Shown here: piece after piece, positions 26,040-35,403 of the stretch | Layout: every line of letters begins with the position of its first letter | How positions within the stretch are numbered: position 1 is the stretch's first letter | Assembly (NCBI RefSeq): GCF_947497935.1 | Contig: NZ_CANMIO010000005.1 | Span: forward strand, 124,001-188,000 | Reading direction: 5' to 3' | DNA length: 64,000 nt | Source: an uncultured Shewanella sp. | GTDB taxonomy: Bacteria; Pseudomonadota; Gammaproteobacteria; Enterobacterales; Shewanellaceae | Notes under the pieces: generated by a model | Databases searched by the model: none | What the model was told of the DNA's origin: nothing | Seen by the model: the letters and a program-made list of their open reading frames with translations, nothing else | Made by a program: the position numbers and the translations under genes

Positions 26040-26774
26040 TTTAACCATCCTTTCTTTAGTACGCTCTATTCAATGGTAGTAGACAGTGAGGGCTTGCGAA
26101 GTCGTAAAACTGTACTTTTAAGCCTTATCACCTCTCATTTGGTGTAAAGCGCGGTTTTTACTGGGAAAAGTTTTTTAGTCAAACTTTATGTAATTTTTAT
26201 AATAATAATTACATATATTTTTCAGTGGCTTGCACCTTGTATTTTACAAAGTGTAACAATTTGGGTAATTGTTAAATCATGTGGGTTCATCATTTTATAG
26301 CTACCAAAAGCTTGTTTCTTCACTCTGTGTTTTTAATGCGGTTTGTTGTTCCTATAGAAAACAGTGCTTTTACTACAACGAATAGTTAATTGTGGCTTTA
26401 GAAAATAAGTAGTTTCCTTTCAATGTGTAACAAAATATTATTCGAAATCAGCTTTAGTTAATCCAAGTAATTCAACGGCTTGTTGGTTTTTAGGAATATT
26501 TCTCCGAAAAACCAACAAATTTCTGAAATCGACCTAAATCCAAACGAAGTTAGAAAATTCTAGTTTTTCAAACTGCAAAATATGTGCGCTAATTACGTCA
26601 CTTACAGATTTTCGAAATTTAAAAAAATCCGAAACGCTCAAAAACTAACTTGTTTTTTTGAGTGCTTTTTTCGAAAAAAATAGCGAAGCAAAAGTTTTGG
26701 TGACTTTTGCTTTGGGTAACACGACGCCACAGATTGGCTATCATTAAATTTAAGCTGAGTCGGAGGTATGGTTT
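26040..26774. other. Hairpin-rich, AT-rich region upstream of tnsA (expected transposon end)
   Basis: In Tn7-like elements one transposon end lies just outside tnsA, so it should fall here, but I could not find the 17-bp motif seen at 35.4 kb. The region holds four perfect inverted repeats: AACAATT/AATTGTT (26255-26273), TTGTTGGTTTTT/AAAAACCAACAA (26480-26518), CTCAAAAA/TTTTTGAG followed by a T run (about 26637-26668), and AAGCAAAAGT/ACTTTTGCTT (26686-26712). The last three may stop outside transcription from entering the transposition operon. Confidence 0.5.
26637..26670 (+). terminator. Terminator-like hairpin before tnsA
   Basis: CTCAAAAA (26637-26644) pairs with TTTTTGAG (26655-26662), and TGCTTTTTT follows on the plus strand. 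It fits a terminator that shields the transposition genes from read-through, but the stem is AT-rich and short. Confidence 0.4.
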
Positions 26775-27386
26775 ATGGGTGCGAAGTTTATACCTGGAAA
26801 GCGCAGAAAGCGTGACACCATTAGAATGTATAGCCTGAAGAATCGAGCATCTTTGTTTGTGGATTCGTTTTTAGAGCAAACGTTTGCCTATACGTTAGAG
26901 CTTGACCCTGCAGTGAAGTCTTATGCAACACAGTCAGAGACGATGAATCTGGTGATAGATGGTGTCAAAGTGCATTATACACCTGATCTTTTAATTCAGT
27001 ATCACGACGGTACAGATGCTTACGTCGAAATTCATCATTCCACTTTCACGGATGATGCTTATGAAGAAAAGTTTGAACGTTTTCAAGCATACTCCGCAAA
27101 AGTTACGAGCACACCACTGCATCTAGTCTCCGAAGAAAATTACCCGATAACACTGGGTAAGAGTTTAATGCTTATAGTATCGAATCGTTGTGACAAGCAA
27201 TTAGACGAAATCAACATCGGACTATTGCCTGAGGAGTGTTCCTTCATTCAACTTTACCAATACTTATCTGATTCTGTAGAAAACCCTGCGGGGCTAATTT
27301 ACGAACTCATTGCACGCAAAGTCTATGAATATGACCCGCTAGTTGTTCTTAACCCTAACGCATTACTTCTGAAGGCTGGTGCATAA
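26775..27386 (+). CDS. tnsA: TnsA-like transposon endonuclease
   Basis: The 203-residue protein is the first gene of a tnsA-B-C-tniQ operon. GGAGG lies eight bases before the ATG. The TnsA nuclease core is visible as YTPDLLIQYHDGTDAYVEIHHS (residues about 75-96). PD gives the active-site Asp, but the position where TnsA and other PD-(D/E)XK enzymes normally have E-x-K reads E-I-H, so the catalytic Lys appears replaced by His. In Tn7 the TnsA nuclease cuts the 5' ends and makes transposition cut-and-paste; loss of its activity gives cointegrates. Its stop codon overlaps the tnsB start by one base. Confidence 0.85.
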   Translation: MGAKFIPGKRRKRDTIRMYSLKNRASLFVDSFLEQTFAYTLELDPAVKSYATQSETMNLVIDGVKVHYTPDLLIQYHDGTDAYVEIHHSTFTDDAYEEKFERFQAYSAKVTSTPLHLVSEENYPITLGKSLMLIVSNRCDKQLDEINIGLLPEECSFIQLYQYLSDSVENPAGLIYELIARKVYEYDPLVVLNPNALLLKAGA

Positions 27387-29281
27387 TGCTGGTTAGGCCT
27401 CAAGAACGGTATCAGCTGGATAATAACATCCCGTTTTCTGTTCTTCATCATGACAACTATAAAACCATTTTTGAAGAATGTGACGATAAGTCCAAAACAC
27501 TAACCTTAACAGCGGATGAATTTAACCAGCATATTGCTGACGGAAGAATGGAGCCCATTCTTCGTGAACCAACACCAAGGCTCTTCACTGATAAACAAAA
27601 GTCAGTAAGGGATAAACGAGTGTTATACATGGAAGTTTTGGGTGAATTGGTCAGTAAACATGGGCTCCAGCCTACTACACGGGAATCATACGAGCGATTA
27701 ATCAAAGAGGTTGAACGCAAACATCCTGAGTTAACTAGGTCAAATCATCCTGGAAAATCAACTATCTGCAGGCATTGGAAAGCGTGGGTAAATCATGGTT
27801 ATGATAAAACTCAGGATTACTGTCTAGGTGAACATAATAACGTGGCAGCATGCTATAAAGCTTATTGTGACGAAATCAACAAGCACGAGAAGGACCTCGT
27901 GATGGTCAGTGAGAGCACCTACCGCAGAAGATTAAAAAAGTTCAGTGCGATTAACGATAAACTTGCTGATCCAAACCTTTCTCAAAAAGAAAGAAACCAG
28001 TTAATGAATAAACTTACTCACGCAATCAAAGTTGAATATGCTTTTCAACGAGTTGAACTCGATCGATTGGAGCTTAACCTTTGCCTCATTGATGACAAGA
28101 CAGGTGAACCCACAGAACGAGTTTCAATTTATCTAGCTATTGATTGCTACTCTAGATGCATTATTGGCTGCGTTGTTGAAATTGGGCAAGGCGAGAATAA
28201 AGAAAGTGTAGTCAACTTAATTCAGAGTATTTTTACGTCTGACTCAAATGGTTGTGTCGGTGGCAAACCATACGAAATAGTAATGGATAATGGGCCTGGA
28301 TTTAATAACGGCCTCATGAATAGCCTTTGCACAAACTTGAAAACGGGATTTAGATACAATCCTTCCAACATGCCAATGCGTAAACCGTTCGTAGAGTCTA
28401 TTAACAACACAATCAAAATGTGTTTCCTAAAAGGATATAAAGTCCCTCTTGCTGATGGTAGTTATGTGGTAGGGATCTCAGGTTACCTCCCTAAGCGTAC
28501 CCAGCAGCCAGAAAATAGCTCTAAAAACCTAAAGCAGGTAGCAAGAGTTAAGAAGTCTGATTTTTATAAGCACCTCAACGACTACATTATTCATTATCAT
28601 AACAGTGTACACAGTCAAACCGGTGAGAAGCCGATTGAACGATTGCAAAACAGTATGATAATGAGTCCTAGTGCCGCAATTAATTTCGATAAGGTGCAAT
28701 CTCAATTTCATGTTTTTACTAGTGCTAAGGAATATAAGCTGCAATCGGACGGCAGTATTAATATCTTTAAGCACAAATATGTCGGTTTAAAGTGGCTATC
28801 TAATGAGCTAGGCACATATGGATTAAAAGATGCGACGCCTTCCGTTACCGTAATGTATAACCCTTTTGATGGAAGAAAGGTAACCGTTGTCGCCGTCCAC
28901 CCTAAGACTGGAGCCACACTTCAAGAAGTTGCTGAAATATACAGTGATGAATTCAAATCCCCGATTTCTGTCGAGGAGCTCTTGGGACACGAACCTAAAT
29001 CAGTTGATTTGTTTGCTTTACAATTAACGACAGATGACACGGTATTGGCTAAACGTACAATACGGAAAAACCGTTCAGGTAAGCCAGTTAGAACTTATGA
29101 GGACAATAATGACAAGCAATTGAGTACTGCAGAACGGATCGCAGAGTCTCATGAAAATCAGAGAAACAACAAAACTTATCCAGCAAGAATTGCTGGGGTC
29201 GATAACGAGCCGGACAAAAAAGACATTGCATTTGACCCTAACAACACATGGGATTCAGAAAACCTTTGGGAGGACGATTGA
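27386..29281 (+). CDS. tnsB: TnsB-like DDE transposase
   Basis: The 631-residue protein has N-terminal DNA-binding helices (about residues 70-220, with SKHGLQPTTRESYERLI and YRRRLKKF). The RNase-H-type catalytic core follows: Asp in LCLIDDK (near 235), YLAIDCYSR after it, Asp in EIVMDNGPGFNN (near 300), and Glu in PFVESINNTIK (near 337). It ends in a Mu-transposase-type beta-barrel region and an acidic tail (about residues 590-631) that could contact TnsC. It cuts the 3' ends and joins them to target DNA. The start overlaps the tnsA stop (TAATG). Confidence 0.9.
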   Translation: MLVRPQERYQLDNNIPFSVLHHDNYKTIFEECDDKSKTLTLTADEFNQHIADGRMEPILREPTPRLFTDKQKSVRDKRVLYMEVLGELVSKHGLQPTTRESYERLIKEVERKHPELTRSNHPGKSTICRHWKAWVNHGYDKTQDYCLGEHNNVAACYKAYCDEINKHEKDLVMVSESTYRRRLKKFSAINDKLADPNLSQKERNQLMNKLTHAIKVEYAFQRVELDRLELNLCLIDDKTGEPTERVSIYLAIDCYSRCIIGCVVEIGQGENKESVVNLIQSIFTSDSNGCVGGKPYEIVMDNGPGFNNGLMNSLCTNLKTGFRYNPSNMPMRKPFVESINNTIKMCFLKGYKVPLADGSYVVGISGYLPKRTQQPENSSKNLKQVARVKKSDFYKHLNDYIIHYHNSVHSQTGEKPIERLQNSMIMSPSAAINFDKVQSQFHVFTSAKEYKLQSDGSINIFKHKYVGLKWLSNELGTYGLKDATPSVTVMYNPFDGRKVTVVAVHPKTGATLQEVAEIYSDEFKSPISVEELLGHEPKSVDLFALQLTTDDTVLAKRTIRKNRSGKPVRTYEDNNDKQLSTAERIAESHENQRNNKTYPARIAGVDNEPDKKDIAFDPNNTWDSENLWEDD

Positions 29282-30234
29282 ATTACAATAACTACCGGGA
29301 AATCCCCTCGACGTTAGCTTTACACTACTCTTTAACGAAGGCGTGGGAGGCGATTAACCATATTCATTTGAACTTTAGAGGGGATCAAAAGCAATATGGC
29401 GTCTTGATTGTTGGCCCGTCCGGTGCAGGAAAGTCTTTTCTAGCAGAAAATTATGCTAAACAAGGAATGGTTAAGCAAACTGCTGAAAAAAGGACAATAC
29501 CTATCCTCCACCACGAGGTTCAAATCGCCACCACCGCTCCTTCAACCCTACTGCGTAGTTTAATGGTAGAAATGGGGTCACCGGTGCCCCGTAAAACCAT
29601 CGACTTTAGTGAGCTAATGGCGCAATTTAAAGCACTGCTGAAAGCATATGAAGTTGAACTAATCATTTTAGATGAGGTGCAACACACCCTCCCTAAGAAT
29701 GATGGCATCAAAGCGCAAAATATGTTGAAGCTTTTTGCGAGCATGCTTGATAAATGTGGTGTGCCTATCGTATTTATGGGGACTAAAGCCGCACAACGAC
29801 TTGTTACTTTCGGTCAAGATAACTGTGATTATTCTGATGATGAGCAGCTTTCTCGTAGGCTAACGTCTAGAGTTTTGCTGTCTGAACCATTACCAGTGAC
29901 GAAAGAAGGTCTTGATGTGTTAAATTTTTTCATGGCTAAAATTAATCAGCCCGTACTTAATCCTGCTGAAGATAAAGAGCTTATTAGCAGGCTCTGCATG
30001 GCCTATTCAGAGCGTTCGTTTGGCGTACTGGGTAAGCTTTTTTCCGGATTTGATTACTCTGGGGTGACGAGCCGTGAAGAGTTGAGAGACGCATTTAAAC
30101 AGAGCTTTGATTTAAATTGCATTAATGGTATCAACCCTTTTGATAGCAAAAAGATGGCATTGGAAAGGGTTTATCAGTTTGTCAAAAAGAGAAAGGAAGA
30201 CTTGAAAGAAATGAGGGCCAACAATGCCAATTAG
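29278..30234 (+). CDS. tnsC: TnsC-like AAA+ target-selection ATPase
   Basis: The most likely start is a TTG at 29278 that overlaps the tnsB stop (TTGA) and has GGGAGG eight bases upstream, giving 318 residues. Walker A is GPSGAGKS (near residue 46), Walker B LIILDEVQH (near 128), and sensor-1 PIVFMGTKAA follows. The arginine-containing SRRLTSRVLL segment resembles TniB/TnsC proteins. TnsC forms filaments on target DNA and passes the signal from TniQ to TnsB. Its end overlaps tniQ by 11 bases. Confidence 0.9.
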   Translation: MNYNNYREIPSTLALHYSLTKAWEAINHIHLNFRGDQKQYGVLIVGPSGAGKSFLAENYAKQGMVKQTAEKRTIPILHHEVQIATTAPSTLLRSLMVEMGSPVPRKTIDFSELMAQFKALLKAYEVELIILDEVQHTLPKNDGIKAQNMLKLFASMLDKCGVPIVFMGTKAAQRLVTFGQDNCDYSDDEQLSRRLTSRVLLSEPLPVTKEGLDVLNFFMAKINQPVLNPAEDKELISRLCMAYSERSFGVLGKLFSGFDYSGVTSREELRDAFKQSFDLNCINGINPFDSKKMALERVYQFVKKRKEDLKEMRANNAN

Positions 30235-31579
30235 CCCTGTACCAATGCATAACGAAAGCGCTATTGGCTATACATTGAGGTTTGCCGCTAGAAATGGCTT
30301 TCATTATCTAGACTATCTTCTCGATGTTAAGACGATTGCAGGAATAGTTAAAGGTAGCCACTACCCAGCTCATATCGGGAAGCTAAGTAGCCTGTTTAAA
30401 GTAAGTGGTACCGCTTCATTAAGCCCCATTTTTAACCCCTTATTTAAAGAGAACAGGCTGTTAACGGCAAGGGTTTGTCTGGAGTGTGTAACACAGAATG
30501 GCTTTGTTCATGAAGAAGTGCAAAACCCTTTTAAATTCTGTTGCAGTGAGCACTCGGCCCCACTTATTAGCCAATGTTATCGCTGCAGCACTCCCCTAAC
30601 CTGGGACGTTGGTTTACTTAATGGATTATGCACCAATAGAGCGTGCGGCATGCCACTCCAATTAAGTGGGCAAGCAACACTCCCAGAACTTACCGAACAA
30701 CAGGTTTCAGATTGCATTGTCGCAAGTCGATACCTGGATTCACCTAACCTTTGTTCTCACAAGGTGTCTAAGTGGCCGAAGTTTTCTGATTATGAGGCAA
30801 CGGTGTTATCAGGGTATCGGTTAATGACTCAGCCTGATGTCGCTGCGAAATGGCTAGCAACCTTGGCGCTTACTACTCCGAGCTGGTGGCCTAGTAATTT
30901 CAGGTTGTTACCATGCAAAAAACTCATTGAAGACATTACCTATTGGCCAAATAAGAACATATTTAGCAATTACAAGAGCCTATTAGAACAAGGAATAGCC
31001 AAAGCTGACTGCAATGTCCCCGTAGCAGATGCTTGTTCGCTCATTACGGGTTCAGCTAACTCTTTAAAGCGATTGCAACACGAAGGTGTGATACCGAGAA
31101 GTCACACAAAAATCAGTAGCCGTTCTAACGTAAACTTGAGTGGCTTACTTTGGATGCTGAACAGTTATAGAGGCCAAATAACTAACCAGTTACCACTATC
31201 AGAGCTTAGAAACGTTTTAGATTACTACGCGCTTGATATGGAGAGCATTCTTATTGGTATAAAGCATGAACGCTTATCGATTATCTATCAGCCGGGTTTA
31301 GATCTAGCAGGCTCAATTTTTGTTGAGGAGACTGAATTAACTCGTTTCGGTGTTGAAGAATTTAGGCATTACAGGCCCCATGATGTGTCAATTAAGAAAG
31401 CTCAGCGTCTAACCGGGCTATCTGAATCAACACTAAGGCGAATGAGAAAAACAGGACAGTTACGAAGGCCTCGAGTGAACTCACATGGTAATCACGACCG
31501 TTGTTGTTTTGAAGATGTTATTGCGCTTAGACAAGCGCATGAGTCGAAGCAGCTGCCTTTAAAGTTTGTACTAGAGTAG
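30224..31579 (+). CDS. tniQ: TniQ/TnsD-like target-site selector
   Basis: The 451-residue protein begins like TniQ proteins (PMHNESAIGYTLRFAARNGFH). It has a Zn-finger-type Cys/His set around residues 85-145: ARVCLECV, KFCCSEH, SQCYRCS and NRACG. The C-terminal part holds a MerR-like helix-turn-helix (AQRLTGLSESTLRRMRKTGQ). The size is closer to TnsD than to the short TniQ of CRISPR-associated transposons, so it probably binds a fixed chromosomal site. That site was not identified in the window. Confidence 0.88.
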   Translation: MPISPVPMHNESAIGYTLRFAARNGFHYLDYLLDVKTIAGIVKGSHYPAHIGKLSSLFKVSGTASLSPIFNPLFKENRLLTARVCLECVTQNGFVHEEVQNPFKFCCSEHSAPLISQCYRCSTPLTWDVGLLNGLCTNRACGMPLQLSGQATLPELTEQQVSDCIVASRYLDSPNLCSHKVSKWPKFSDYEATVLSGYRLMTQPDVAAKWLATLALTTPSWWPSNFRLLPCKKLIEDITYWPNKNIFSNYKSLLEQGIAKADCNVPVADACSLITGSANSLKRLQHEGVIPRSHTKISSRSNVNLSGLLWMLNSYRGQITNQLPLSELRNVLDYYALDMESILIGIKHERLSIIYQPGLDLAGSIFVEETELTRFGVEEFRHYRPHDVSIKKAQRLTGLSESTLRRMRKTGQLRRPRVNSHGNHDRCCFEDVIALRQAHESKQLPLKFVLE

Positions 31580-31639
31580 ATAAAGTTATATTTCTGCCTT
31601 TGGCTTAGTTAGTAGCAAGTTCAAAGGCAGTTAATTAAC

Positions 31640-32878
31640 CTATAGGTCACCAGGCACGTTTTTCAATAACTCAACCACATCTTTAGTCACGCTTTCTACC
31701 CAAGCCTTCCTATATGTTGAGTCCGCGAGCTTTGCCGAGTTCCCTTCATTAAAGTTTTTGAAGTTAATTTTATCGCCACTATATTTCCACGCTATCCACA
31801 ACTCATCCTCAGAACTAGTTTGAACGAGTGTTTTGAGCAGCTCATTAAGTTTAGGAAGCTTTTTCGCGAACTCGTCTTTATATGCTCCTCGCGATCCATT
31901 TTTACAAACGGTAAATCCGTAGTAAAAGCAGTGGTCTACTTCTAGGTAGAAATGAACACTATAATCTTCAAAAGTTAGAATTTTATGCTGTAATCCATAA
32001 TACAAGCTACGGTTATAAGTCTGGTAGAAGCTATTGCATACTTTCATGTCACGTTCTTCAAACTTATAATTTACAAAGGTAAAGTCGTAGTCGTGCATGC
32101 TTAGAGATGCCTGTAGCTCTACCCAAACTGTTCTTTGTAACTCGGCTTTAACCTCGCTTAAAACCTCTTCAATTTGAAGAGCATAGTTAAAATTATGACC
32201 TTGTAATAGTAAGTCTCTTATTTCCATTTTGTGCATCTCACTCAGTGTCTGTCCTGTTAGTTTTTCGACTAATTTTCTATATTGAATAATAGTTTCTCTT
32301 AATGACGGTAAGTCGTAGACTTCACGGATACAGGACTCAAGCCACTTGGTAATTACAGTCAAGTAGCTTATACACTGAACTTCATCTGGATTAAGAGAAC
32401 CAAGACTCGTTATAGATGGTTCTTCTCCAAACAGTGTTAGGTAATAAAGGTGCTTTTTTTTATCGTGAAAATAATCATTCATAGCAAGATTGTAGCGTTC
32501 TAACTGTTTATCTTGATCCTGTGCATAAATTTTGTTCTCTATCACTATTACGTCATGTTTACCAATAAGCAGAAGATCTATTCTGCCACGCTCTCCTAAC
32601 GTACGCTCAACTTCTAAGGTGAATTCACCATTAAACTTTTGGCTACTTTCAGATAGTTGCTGGAGAAGAAGACGTTGAAATATCCCCCCTTGATTATGTG
32701 TTCCTTTAGGGTTTAGTAGCTCACCTATAAAGCGGGAATGCAAAGCAACCTCATCAGATTCCCGGCGCAGGAGAGAAAAAATGTTAAAGTGACATTCATC
32801 GACTCTGTTAGTTTTCTCATACTTACGATCGACCAAAGATAATTCAACTAGTAATTTATCTAACATTAAATAAAGCAT
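31640..32878 (-). CDS. PD-(D/E)XK nuclease family protein (PDDEXK_4-like)
   Basis: The 412-residue protein has FIGELLNPKGTHNQG near residue 50, then GRIDLLLIGKHDVIVIENKI around residues 99-118. This provides D and E-x-K of a PD-(D/E)XK active site in the arrangement of PDDEXK_4 proteins. The rest is helical with no recognised domain. Its start overlaps the 3' end of the 758-residue nuclease gene by 23 bases, so the two are translationally coupled. They sit as cargo between tniQ and the probable transposon end, a typical place for defence genes. Start 32878 is used; 32866 is an alternative. Confidence 0.82.
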   Translation of the reverse strand: MLYLMLDKLLVELSLVDRKYEKTNRVDECHFNIFSLLRRESDEVALHSRFIGELLNPKGTHNQGGIFQRLLLQQLSESSQKFNGEFTLEVERTLGERGRIDLLLIGKHDVIVIENKIYAQDQDKQLERYNLAMNDYFHDKKKHLYYLTLFGEEPSITSLGSLNPDEVQCISYLTVITKWLESCIREVYDLPSLRETIIQYRKLVEKLTGQTLSEMHKMEIRDLLLQGHNFNYALQIEEVLSEVKAELQRTVWVELQASLSMHDYDFTFVNYKFEERDMKVCNSFYQTYNRSLYYGLQHKILTFEDYSVHFYLEVDHCFYYGFTVCKNGSRGAYKDEFAKKLPKLNELLKTLVQTSSEDELWIAWKYSGDKINFKNFNEGNSAKLADSTYRKAWVESVTKDVVELLKNVPGDL

Positions 32879-35132
32879 CCTTGTTTTTATTCTGTCCAGT
32901 ATTTTGCTGTCTATATTGCTGTTCGTACCTTTCCCAGACTCGTGACTGCTCTAAAACTTTAATGAATTCACCACCATTAAATCCATTTGGATATAAAGTG
33001 AATTCTTCCGCGATCAATGACAGCTCTTCATTGGACTCTAATGAGCGGGAAATCTCTTTTTCTTGGTCACACAATAAGTGTGCATTGTCTGCTAGCGCAA
33101 TAATAAGTTCCTCAATGGAGAGCTTCATAGCGCCTGAGAAATATTCATGGTCAAACTCAATAGAGGTATCAGCAATCAAGCCAATGACACGTGGAGATGT
33201 TGTTAAATTTATACGCCTAATAAGGCTATCTGCTTCTTGTAAGTTTGCTCGTACAGCCTTTGTCTTTTTTCTTACTTGTATGCCAGCTTTTCTCAGCGTT
33301 TTGTCGCGATGGTAGTAAATCTCATCTTTCGTTGTACGGTTAAATGTTGATTTGACTTCGATAACAATAACTATGTTATCAATCGCACAAATCAAATCTA
33401 CTTCTCCAGCTTCTTTTCCGAGAGGGCTTGTATCTTCAAAGTTTCTTACTACAGTGAACCCTCTTCGCTCAAACGCATCCCCAAGCTGATTTTCAATTCT
33501 CGTTGTTTCGTCTTTTAGCGAACTTCTTTGATTAGCAAAGCGGCGAAGATTATTAACCGCACTTACGGATCCAAGTTGGCTTGACATTAGCCATGGAAGT
33601 TCAACGCAATATTGTCCAATTTTAAATATGGGTTTTTCAGTAAGTAGTGGCAAGTTTAGGTAGGCAGAGTTTTTAATCACTTGACTATACTTGCGTAAAT
33701 CAAGACACCAAAAGTCCATTATCGCTTCTGCTGACTTGATATTGCCGGTTGGGAAGTCATTCGACACAGTCCAACCAACAATATTCTGCGCCTTTTCTTT
33801 CCATCGTGACCAAGTGATAGGGAATCGATTTTGTCCCGTAGCAGCTCCCTTCAAGGCAACTAGGGCAACAGCACCTTGCCAACCACCTACTCCAGCATGT
33901 TCTTCATAGAATGCAGCAATATAATCCTTTAAATAAAAGGCTGTCATTAGCTCTAATGATAACAGGGCTTGGAACAGGTTTACATTTAGCCCTGAACTGG
34001 TTGTCACATAACTGGTAAAACCATAGATACGCTGTAGCTCAAGCTTGATTGCAATGGCCTTGATATAAGCAATTTGGTTGCTGTCATGGTTTTCGGCCGT
34101 TCCAATCTGTTGAGTCGCCATCCCTGACGCAATGAACTCATCCATTGCTAAGTTAAACCAATACCCTCTTAGGGCTTTTTGTCTATTCCCGTTTCTAACC
34201 CAATTGTCTGCTATTTCACTTGCCTTATCAGTGGTCTTTAGAATCAATCTTTCATTCTTAACCGAGAATTCTATTGAGTCATCAAAACAGAATGGATGAA
34301 CACTTTGAGATATAAACTCATCAAATTCGACTTGAGCTTGTATGAGTTCCTCAAAGAGAAGCAAAAGTGCTTCAGCAATTGAGCTATCTTGATCAGATGG
34401 GAAAACTAAAGGGATGTGATATTTCTTTAAGGATTTTGTAATCTTACTTTCACTTAACGAGAATTCATCTGTAGCACTATGCCTAAGCTTCCATTCTGTT
34501 AACTTCTTCAGTGCCCTTAATTGAGAGTCTGTCCTAATTTCACCACCATCGAATGAAACTGCTGGTTCAGCTAAGTGCTTAAAAGAATAAACAGCGGATA
34601 AAGACATAAGCTCAAATAGTGTTAAGCTCTTGAACGGTTCTCTAAGGTGATTAATTCGATTTTTCCTATCAGAATAGGCAGCTTGAAAAGCTTCACTTGT
34701 CGCTATGAGGCTATTTAGTTTATCAGGGGTTTTACTGGATAAAGCTTTAATTTCGTCCCACTTTAGGTGACTTTCATTAGTTACTATTTGCGATCTGCGT
34801 ATTGCGACTAGAACGGTTTCTGGTGATTGACTAAAAACGTGGGTAACAAATGAAAAGTTAGATGCAACTTCCTGCGAAAAGTAGCGAGCTAACGCTAAAA
34901 TAAAATCATCAGTTTTGTACAAGGAGGTGGGTATATCAAACACAAAATTTGAATGCCAAAAGGATTCATCTCGATTGGGGTGGGCCTTGTGTTTACTACC
35001 TTTACCAGGGGATCTATAAAGGTAGGCTTCGATAACAAGTTGATAAGGGCATTCAGATAAAGTTTTTCCCTTCAAAGACAACAAAAGCTTCTCGAAGTAA
35101 TTGACGTCGCAGTCTAGCATTAAAAAGTCCAT
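32856..35132 (-). CDS. Large protein with C-terminal PD-(D/E)XK nuclease domain
   Basis: This 758-residue protein is mostly helical and unrecognised for the first 540 residues. A nuclease core then appears: a helix with Glu (IENQLGDAFERRGF), GEVDLICAIDNIVIVIEVKS (Asp, then E-V-K) and KTLRKAGIQVRKK. This is a standard PD-(D/E)XK signature with all catalytic residues. It lies upstream of, and overlaps, a second PD-(D/E)XK gene. The long N-terminal part could sense or bind a target. No known defence system with this exact pair comes to mind. An ATG at 35120 is an alternative start. Confidence 0.78.
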   Translation of the reverse strand: MDFLMLDCDVNYFEKLLLSLKGKTLSECPYQLVIEAYLYRSPGKGSKHKAHPNRDESFWHSNFVFDIPTSLYKTDDFILALARYFSQEVASNFSFVTHVFSQSPETVLVAIRRSQIVTNESHLKWDEIKALSSKTPDKLNSLIATSEAFQAAYSDRKNRINHLREPFKSLTLFELMSLSAVYSFKHLAEPAVSFDGGEIRTDSQLRALKKLTEWKLRHSATDEFSLSESKITKSLKKYHIPLVFPSDQDSSIAEALLLLFEELIQAQVEFDEFISQSVHPFCFDDSIEFSVKNERLILKTTDKASEIADNWVRNGNRQKALRGYWFNLAMDEFIASGMATQQIGTAENHDSNQIAYIKAIAIKLELQRIYGFTSYVTTSSGLNVNLFQALLSLELMTAFYLKDYIAAFYEEHAGVGGWQGAVALVALKGAATGQNRFPITWSRWKEKAQNIVGWTVSNDFPTGNIKSAEAIMDFWCLDLRKYSQVIKNSAYLNLPLLTEKPIFKIGQYCVELPWLMSSQLGSVSAVNNLRRFANQRSSLKDETTRIENQLGDAFERRGFTVVRNFEDTSPLGKEAGEVDLICAIDNIVIVIEVKSTFNRTTKDEIYYHRDKTLRKAGIQVRKKTKAVRANLQEADSLIRRINLTTSPRVIGLIADTSIEFDHEYFSGAMKLSIEELIIALADNAHLLCDQEKEISRSLESNEELSLIAEEFTLYPNGFNGGEFIKVLEQSRVWERYEQQYRQQNTGQNKNKDALFNVR

Positions 35133-35135
35133 TTT

Positions 35136-35363
35136 CTATTTGTGATGAAAATATACTCTTATCGCTATGTTTTTAATAGACAAAATCCATAATATTTTTA
35201 TTTCATTAGTGGCGTAAGCGATTAGTTTAAACTTTGCTTCATTCTTGACGAATTCGTCACATCGCTCGTCCGCTTGCAGAGTTGAATATTTGTAGTTCAT
35301 ACCGTAGGTTATCGCATGCGCGTTTATTCTTGCCCTGTTTACCGTTTGTTTCCCTTGCATCAA
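35136..35363 (-). CDS. Doubtful small ORF upstream of the nuclease pair
   Basis: A 75-codon frame begins TTG-ATG with AGGA close by and ends three bases before the nuclease gene. The predicted peptide (RINAHAITYGMNYKYS and ADERCDEFVKNEAKF) is compositionally protein-like for its first two thirds and then AT-driven. It could be a short regulator or the remnant of one. No family recognised. Confidence 0.3.
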   Translation of the reverse strand: MMQGKQTVNRARINAHAITYGMNYKYSTLQADERCDEFVKNEAKFKLIAYATNEIKILWILSIKNIAIRVYFHHK

Positions 35364-35403
35364 TCCTATCTATCTGTATCTTATAATCGGACCTTATATA
35401 CGG

